Origin: Mesorhabditis belari
Lineage: Eukaryota; Nematoda; Chromadorea; Rhabditida; Rhabditidae
Length of the DNA stretch: 64,000 nt
Assembly: GCA_958450365.1 (NCBI GenBank)
Contig: CAUEEP010000736.1
Coordinates: 3,592,001-3,656,000, forward strand
Direction: 5' to 3'
Positions within the stretch are counted from its first letter, which is position 1. Every line of letters starts with the position of its first letter. Under the pieces are notes generated by a model. That model saw only the letters and a program-made list of their open reading frames with translations. It did no database searches and was not told the origin of the DNA. Of this stretch, positions 57,685-64,000 are shown piece by piece. The translations under genes were made by a program, and so were the position numbers.

Positions 57685-59671
57685 ATGAGATTCCTGTTGC
57701 TTCTTCCGTGTCTTTTATTTTCAACTACGGTTTCAGAGTATTCTGATGATTTTGCAAGAAATGTGAGTGTTGAAAAGTTTTGTAGAAGACTTTTATGCTA
57801 TTTTGTAGGTGATGTGGCCATTAGCAGCTGGAGCCTACATCGATCATCAACAAGAATGCATCACAAGTGCCACCGGTGATGGAAAAGTGGGTAAAGCAAT
57901 GATAAAGAATGTGTCAAAAATGAAAATCTTTACTATTCAATGACTTTCTTTGCTCTCTCGTTAAGCTTAAAGTCACAATTTTTCGTTCTCGAACTTTTTC
58001 TAAGCTATCTTAGCTATAGCTAAGATAAGCTAGGCTGAGTCAAGCTAAGCTGAGTCAGAGTCAATTGTCTGTGTCTTACATTGTCTATATAATAAGCTCA
58101 ATGCTAATAAGCTTTGCAAATTAATGCTTGAGTTTTTAGCTGAAAAGAAAGCTCGAATATGACTGTGATATTTTGGATGAGAAATGCTCTGCATACACTG
58201 CCTCATCCGAGTCAAAGAAAGCTGTCATAGTGGCATGGAGGTGAGAGAAAACAATGATAGTTAGAAATGAAAGAAATAAACAAGAAAACAAACAACAATA
58301 TCAACTTAACTCATCGCGTGTAAGTAATTTCCCCTTCTTTTCAGAGGCTCGCAAATCAATGGCGAGGTGCCAATGGAAGTGCTCGACATTCTCTTCGGAA
58401 AGCAGGTAAGAGCATTTTGGCTAAGTGGTTAACAGCTTTGACTAATATTCCAAAGATTCTGGTTCAATTCCGCTTATAGAAAATGAGATTTCACAAACCT
58501 TTATCCAAACACAATCTTATTCAGCGTGTCTTTCCTGGTGGCGCTAAAGTAGCCGACTTCTTCTACGATGCTTTCTTGAATCTGTGGAACACTGGGATCA
58601 AGGATGACTTTTTCACTTTAAGACAACAATACCCTGACTACGAAGTTTGGGTGGGGTTTAAAATAGTGCCAAAGAATAGCAAACCATTTTTAGGTGACTG
58701 GGCATTCTCTTGGAGCAGCAATGGCTGGTCTTTGTGCTGCATATTTAGTCGAGCTGGGATTAGTGCCAGCGAATCAGGTTGAGAACTTGGTTAAATAAGC
58801 AAATAAGATTGATGTACTGGCACTAACTTTCGACTTAAATTGATGACTTTAAGATTAAATTGATGACTTTCGGAGAGCCAAGAACTGGTGACTCTACCTA
58901 TGCTGCTCTGCTTGATTCGGTTGGTTGAAGTTCTTACTATTAGAATCAATTCTCTAATCAAACCAAAACCAAGCCAGCTGTAACCACCAAGAAATGAAAG
59001 GCTTAACTTCAAAAATGGCTACTTTCATCAAGAAAAAAACTCCCCGGCTTCCCAAAATATTAACAGACAAGAAACGCAACAACTATTTTAGGCCACAGAA
59101 CAAAGGATGAGCCAATATACACGAAAATATCACACAAAAGTAGTTTGAGACCCCCCTAAGAGCTGCCATGATACGGAGAGTTACAAGATTGAATTCGTAA
59201 AACGGAGTCAAACTGGCTGCTGATCTTCTGAGAATCAGCTCTACTTACACTTTGTTTACAGCTCCCATATTCTTACCGAGTCGTTCACAATCACGATCCC
59301 GTTCCCCATGTTCCATTCGGCATCGAGAATTACAAACATCATAGGACTGAGGTAATGCTGGAAACTATTTTTACAAGAATATTTTCTTATAAGAATTTTA
59401 GATCTACTATTCAAACACTATGGCTAAAGGAAAACCATTCACGGTTTGTGTTGGAGATGAGAGCCAGTCAGTTTTTCCAATGATTAAAATAATATTGTTA
59501 GAAAATGCTCACAGAGTAAAACTTCATTTTACAAGACTTCTGTAATAGTGACATTTTAGTAAATGCTCTGAAGGAGTGCCTGTTCTCCTCACAAATGTTT
59601 TGGATCATCTTGATTATTACGGTGAAGATGTTGTTGGATATTTTGAGAGAGGATGCAAATACTCGAAATAA
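57685..59671 (+). CDS. Secreted class 3 lipase
   Basis: Ten exons (57685-57762, 57809-57886, 58140-58240, 58345-58405, 58525-58650, 58694-58777, 58854-58919, 59262-59351, 59402-59466, 59560-59671), all in phase, give 286 residues with a signal peptide (1-17). The catalytic triad of fungal-type lipases is visible: Ser153 in GHSLG, Asp210 in VHNHDPVPHVPF, His266 in VLDHLDYYG. Other family marks are MWPLAAGAY, VFPGGAKVADFFYDAF, KLMTFGEPRTGD and a pattern of cysteines expected to form disulfides. The expanded nematode class 3 lipases are extracellular, often intestinal, triacylglycerol hydrolases; substrate is inferred. Exon 5 could instead start at the acceptor CGCTTATAG (58480), adding 15 residues in frame; I prefer CTTATTCAG. 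AATAAA overlaps the stop. Confidence 0.92.
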
Positions 59672-59783
59672 ATTCAATTCTCGTCTTGTTCAACTTCTAA
59701 TAAAACTTTTTTTTTTGACAACAAAATACAACGAAACAATTTTCAAAGGATTCGAAGTGTGTGTAAGCTGGGTGGATAAAAAG

Positions 59784-59953
59784 AATGTAATTCTAAGCTA
59801 ATTCTAAGCTAAAATCTAAGCTAATTCTAAGCTAATTCTAAGCTAATTCCATGCTAATTCTAAGCTAATTCTAACCTAATTCTAACCTAATTCTAACCTA
59901 ATTCTAACCTAATTCTAACCTAATTCTAACCTAATTCTAACCTAATTCTAAGC
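59784..59953. repeat. 11-bp repeat downstream of the lipase gene
   Basis: About fifteen copies of AATTCTAAGCT, changing to AATTCTAACCT in the second half. A few more units at 60251-60293 are separated by 300 bp of other sequence. Confidence 0.88.
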
Positions 59954-60718
59954 TTTACAACAGAACATTTTGATGGAACACATCACATTTGATAGATGTC
60001 AGTGAAAAGTCTAGACATTTGCAGAGCTTTTTTGGCCGATGCTTGAAATTGGAGTTGAACTTTTTGGGCTTTTTAAAGGACTCGAACTAGAGTAAGCTTT
60101 CCCCGGTATTAGTGAACAGATCGAAATCGATCTCGTAGATAATGGTTGACCTGATAAAGTTATCCATTTTCAAGAAATGAATACCATTTTTAAAAAACAG
60201 GATAAATTTATTCAAAAGAGATTAAGAAACCGGATCCGTATTTCTTGGAGCAATTCTAACCTAATTCTAACCTAATTCCAAGCTAATTCTAAGCTCATCA
60301 ACTCCAAATCCCTCGTGACTTTCAACAAAGTGCAGAAGAAAGTGTTTCAAACATTATTTTCTTAAAAATATGCTCTTTTTGTTGATCTTTTTCATCGTCT
60401 TTTTAAATAAACTTTTAAATTCTTTAAAGTTTTCCATAAAAATACAATAAAGCATGAAGATTCTAATAAAAATAAATCTTTTAGATTTAATGTAGGTTCG
60501 TAAATTGCCCTATAACTGAATTTCCTCTCCTTGTCATGAGCTTAAACTTATTAGTTATCTAAACAAATAACTCAACCTTAACCGTATAGTTTTGAGAAAA
60601 TTTCTTGAGCAAGAGTCAATACGTAAGAAATATGCATGTATTTCTTGACTTGCCAACTTTAAAAACACTATCTTATTCAGAATTTTGCAGTAAAAGGCAT
60701 AAAACTTTGTTAAAATTA
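59954..60718. other. Gene-free stretch
   Basis: Apart from the stray repeat units at 60251-60293, no structure or exon seen. Confidence 0.45.
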
Positions 60719-60724
60719 GAATTT

Positions 60725-60790
60725 AGGTTTTCCCCGCCGGAATCGAACCCATATTCTCTAGATTGTGAGTCAAAGAGCACTCTACAGGGT
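60725..60790 (-). pseudogene. tRNA-Val(CAC)-like fragment
   Basis: Minus strand GAGTGCTCTTTGACTCACAA: loop CTCACAA with U33 and anticodon CAC, followed by GGGTTCGATTCCGGCGGGGA. The 5' acceptor strand is missing; the sequence there is the transposon end TACAGGGTGGGCCAAAATTA, so the fragment was cut or captured at an insertion. Confidence 0.55.
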
Positions 60791-62276
60791 GGGCCAAAAT
60801 TACAAGTTGGGACAAGTGGTTGGGACAAGTGATGGATATGTGATCATGCATCAAATGGAACAGGCTAGCTGCGAGACGAAATATCGAGTTCATCGGTGAG
60901 TTGAACGATAAACAACGATTCAAAACTTTTCCCATTCCTTTTCTTGTTTCTTTTCCTGTTCAATCAAAGTGCAGTTACTACAGGGAGGGCCAAAATTACC
61001 GTTACATATAAAAAAAAGTCTCTGTATAAAAAGCAACTCAAAAAGGTTAAAGATTTTCTTAAAAATAACTTTTATTGTTCAACTTTATTAACAATTCATA
61101 AAAACTATTCCTTTTCAAACAGATTTTCAATAGCTTTTATCTGGAAAAAGATTTAAAATCTTAATCTGAATAGCTTGAATTGGATTCGATTAGGCTTTTT
61201 TGAAGATGTTGAAGTCGTCTTCTCATCTAATAAGACACAGCAAAGCCCAGAAAAGTTTAAAGTGGCACAAAGGTATAAGGATCAGTTGGAACTGGGGCAG
61301 ATCAAAAACTCCTGCGGCGCTAGGACTCGAACCCACGAGATTTTGTTTACCGGGCAACTTTCCTAGCGATGACACCACAACGAGACGCCAGTACAGGTGG
61401 GCCAAAATTACCGTTACATATAAAAAAAGTCTCTGTATAAAAAGCAACTCAAAAGGTTAAAGATTTTCTTAAAAATAACTTTTATTGTCTCATAACAATT
61501 CATAAAAACTATTCCTTTTCAAACAGATTTCCAATAGCTTTTACACAGGCGTCCAAACGTCGTAGAAAAGTGTCGATCGTGGCGAGAAGGTATTGGAGAT
61601 CCAGCTCTTCCCAAGCCTTTTCAAGCGCTTTTTTCAAACTATCAACAGTTTTGTGTGGTTGATAGCGTCAACTGATAGCATTTGTGATTTACTTTTCTTG
61701 TAGGCCTTTAACTTGAGCTTGTTTTTGATGGTTCTTCTAAGGGATTTTTGCTTAATCCCCATTTTTTGTGAAATTTTCTTTGGCGATTACTTTGGCGTTT
61801 TCAACAGGCGATTCCTCAATTTTCTTTTGACATTTGCTGAAGTTGTTACCGTTTGCTTTCTTCCATTTCGCGTGAGTGAGCATTGTAACGGTGATTTTGG
61901 CCCACCCTGTAGTTGGCCACTTGCACCAATTTCTCTAATCTCAGAAAGGAAACTCAAAGTTATAGTCTCAAAACTCAAAGTTAAAACTCAACTATCAACG
62001 TCAACGCTGTCAACGTTGATAGCATTTGTGATTTAATTTTCTTGTAGGCCTTTAACTTGAGCTTGTTTTTGATGATTCTTCAAAGGGATGTGCGCTCTGT
62101 ATCCCCATTTTTTGTGACATTTTCCGCACCGATTAGTTTGGCGTTTCCAACAGGCGATTCCTCACTTTTTTTGACGTTTGACGTTTGCTGAAGTTGTTAC
62201 CGTTCGCTTTCTTCCATTTCGCTTTCGCATTTGCGCGTGAGTGAGCATTGTAACGGTGATTTTGGCCCACCCTGTA
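60783..62276. mobile_element. Cluster of mariner-like remnants with CAGGGTGGGCC ends
   Basis: Left ends at 60784, 60980 and 61395 (CAGGGTGGGCCAAAATTAC and variants, then CGTTACATATAAAAAAAG); right ends at 61882-61913 and 62248-62276 (GTAACGGTGATTTTGGCCCACCCTG). The minus strand near 61500-61640 reads the end of a Tc1/mariner transposase (LEKAWEELDLQYL, RLDACVKAIGNLFE). The stretch 61660-61915 is repeated at about 62015-62276. Internally deleted copies, one duplicated. Confidence 0.8.
61316..61388 (-). pseudogene. tRNA-like sequence
   Basis: Minus strand GTTGTGGTGTCATCGCTAGG (D-arm-like), GGTAAACAAAATC and GTGGGTTCGAGTCCTAGCGC (T-arm). The anticodon stem does not pair. It lies between two left ends of the transposon cluster, as does the fragment at 60725. 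Confidence 0.45.
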
Positions 62277-62448
62277 GTTGGCCCTGTAGTTGGCCCTGTA
62301 GTTGGCCCTGTAGTTGGCCCTGTAGTTGGCCCTGTAGTTGGCCCTGTAGTTGGCCCTGTAGTTGGCCCTGTAGTTGGCCCTGTAGTTGGCCCTGTAGTTG
62401 GCCCTGTAGTTGGCCCTGTAGTTGGCCCTGTAGTTGGCCCTGTAGTTG
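62277..62448. repeat. 12-bp minisatellite made from a transposon end
   Basis: About fourteen identical copies of GGCCCTGTAGTT. The unit is the last bases of the element end (CCCTG), the target TA and the first flanking bases (GTTGGC), as seen once at 61908-61920. Confidence 0.9.
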
Positions 62449-62616
62449 ACCACTCGCACCAATTTCTCTAATCCCATAAAGGAAACTCAAAGTTATAGAT
62501 TACCTAAAGAGGAATAGAAAATCAATCATTGAAAACCTGATATTTTAGAGTTAAATCTTTGTGCTTGTTACAATAGAACTGCAAAATTTTCCAACAACAA
62601 TTTATTGAGTAAAGTT

Positions 62617-64000
62617 TTATCCATTTCTCAATGAAATATGGTGCAACGATACAGCGGTGGCTACAAGAAGACGATAATTTTCTGAAATTTTCGCTTCCAC
62701 TTTTTGACTTGCGCATTTTTGAACATTTCGAATAGATGAATCGGAACTGAAAACTTAATATACCGTATTCTCTCTAGTAGTAGTGCACTCTTTAATAGTA
62801 GTGCACTCTCTAATAGTATTGCGGTCCAGGAGGGGGTTGAAAAAATAGTAGTGCGCACTATTATTAGAGAGAATACGGTAAATCGATTAAAAGTTATGCT
62901 CACTTTCGAATCTCTAACAAATAATCGATCGATTCACCAGATAAACATTCAATAAGCAATTTTGAATCCTCTGCAAATTGAGTAACTTTGAGATCCGAAT
63001 TTCTCCCGTTAATGAAAGATGATCGTCTTGCGAGCTCTATCGATAAGGAATCAAGCCTGAAATTGTACAGTTTTTGAAGCTCGAGCTTATATCGAGCTTT
63101 TGCAATTTTATAATTCAATATATCTTATCTTGATCCCTCAAAGAAGTAGCCAGTTTTTTAAAACTAAAATTTGAAACAAAGTTTTGCGTTGGCTTGACCG
63201 TTGGCTTGGCCGTTGGCCTGACCGTTGGCTTGACCGTTGGCTTGACCGTTGGCTTGACCGTTGGCTTGACCGTTGGCTTGACCGTTGGCTTGACCGTTGG
63301 CTTGACCGTTGGCTTGACCTTGGCTTGACCGTTGGCTTGACCTTGGCTTGACCGTTGGCTTGACCTTGGCTTGACCGTTGGCTTGACCTTGGCTTGACCG
63401 TTGGCTTGACCGTTGGCTTGACCTTGGCTTGACCGTTGGCCTGACCGTTGGCTTGACCGTTGGCTTGTAAGTATTTAAACTGTTTTGATTTCAAAAATTC
63501 AGTGATAAATCGATTTCTTCTTTAAAAACTTTAGACTACACATACTTATTGAGATCGGTAAAACATGAGCAATTCCGTTTGTCGCATAAATAATTCCCTA
63601 TCGTATCACAGACATCATTTTGGTTCATCAAACCCGTATTTGAATGAGGGATCAGAAACTGGAAATGGTTTGATTTAAAAGTGACAAAAAAGTGACCAAA
63701 TTTGGCCAAAAATTGAGCAAAAATTGCCAAAATTTGATCAAAAAAGTGATTTAAAGGCTTCTTCAGAGTACTTTGAGCTTAAAATTAAAAGCACACCATT
63801 TCTGGGGTTCCTTAAGTGCTTCAAATAGGGGAAGTTTCCATTTTCGCGCAAGGTACACTCAAAGAAGATTCCTTTTCCTCATCACTTACCACATGTAAAA
63901 TTTCGTGTAGCATCGCCAAGATATAATGAGAAGCAGCTCTCACTCTATCAGAATTCATAAAATTTGAGCCACATTGGAAATCCTTGAGATCAGCGAGATT
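62617..64000 (-). CDS. Metzincin-like metalloprotease, 3' part
   Basis: Cut by the window edge. Four exons in phase (64000-63890, 63658-63546, 63056-62904, 62746-62617) give the last 168 residues. HEILHVFLIPHS crosses an exon junction and fits the metzincin zinc site HExxHxxxxxH followed by Ser, as in matrixins; the usual Gly at position eight is Leu. GLMNQND ten residues later fits the Met-turn. A short Cys cluster ([16 protein letters not shown]) and a helical tail without further domain follow. I cannot assign a subfamily, and the missing Gly makes activity uncertain. Likely secreted or membrane-bound, but the N-terminus is outside. AATAAA on the minus strand just after the stop (about 62605). 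Introns hold a minisatellite and a MITE. Confidence 0.65.
62761..62880. mobile_element. TACCGTATTCTCTCTA element, short copy
   Basis: 120-bp internally deleted relative of 27246-27743 with the same ends and GCGGTCCAGGAGGGGGTT, in the last intron of the metzincin-like gene. Confidence 0.85.
63184..63467. repeat. 12-bp minisatellite in a metzincin intron
   Basis: About 23 copies of TTGGCTTGACCG, some with an 11-bp variant TTGGCTTGACC. The edges carry TTGGCCTGACCG. It makes a spurious Arg/Ser/Gln ORF. Confidence 0.9.

Noticed and set aside
58480..58524. Extra 15 codons at the start of lipase exon 5
   Set aside because: In frame, but the acceptor CTTATTCAG at 58516-58524 fits nematode consensus better and the shorter form fits the family.
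62133..62490. Long repetitive ORFs on both strands (QLQG, RANY, CSWP, VVGP units)
   Set aside because: They are open only because the 12-bp minisatellite unit is a multiple of three; no start, splice or domain support.
63138..63494. 118-codon Arg/Ser/Gln ORF
   Set aside because: Product of the 12-bp minisatellite in an intron of the metzincin-like gene.

Overview
The window looks like nuclear DNA from a nematode, most likely a rhabditid. It is AT-rich. Genes are cut into many short exons with GT/TTTCAG-type introns. Several start codons lie a few bases after an unpaired TTTCAG-type acceptor, as expected for spliced-leader trans-splicing. Degenerate TTAGGC/GCCTAA repeats (the nematode telomere unit) occur, and two families are typically nematode (a transthyretin-like secreted protein and an aspartic-protease relative). 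Almost no real gene is visible as one long ORF, so I rebuilt gene models exon by exon, requiring splice sites and phase to agree at each junction; failures are stated.

Layout. 1-11.3 kb: no gene I can defend; dispersed repeats, telomere-like repeats, two inverted mariner remnants, a 17-bp minisatellite and a MITE composite. 11.3-17.4 kb (+): secreted one-LDLa-domain protein, with three unrelated minisatellites in its last intron. 17.6-21.5 kb (-): aspartic-protease-fold protein that has lost both catalytic motifs. 23.2-24.5 kb (-): transthyretin-like protein. 24.9-35.6 kb (-): CSPP1-like centrosome/cilium protein, apparently split by a block of transposons. 38.2-40.3 kb (+): mitochondrial 2-oxodicarboxylate carrier. 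40.7-45.6 kb (-): SIRT6/7-type sirtuin with a very long C-terminal tail. 47.6-49.9 kb (+): NF-YA. 50.7-53.2 kb: a maT transposon and a LINE 3' end. 54.6-56.0 kb (+): probable two-peptide neuropeptide precursor. 57.7-59.7 kb (+): class 3 lipase. 60.7-62.5 kb: transposon wreckage and a minisatellite seeded by a transposon end. 62.6-64 kb (-): 3' part of a metzincin-like metalloprotease, cut by the window edge.

The genes are ordinary, mostly unrelated nuclear genes, not a pathway. The carrier and sirtuin genes converge; the sirtuin and NF-YA genes diverge; the transthyretin-like gene follows the CSPP1-like gene closely enough that they could share an operon. A striking feature is intron content: long introns carry private minisatellites and short inverted-repeat elements, several families of which begin with TACCGTA and end with TACGGTA. 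I found no new multi-gene system. The best leads are the sirtuin tail, the double catalytic loss in the protease relative, the neuropeptide precursor, the NF-YA gene with a split start codon and NF-Y sites at its own promoter, and the natural empty/filled transposon pair.
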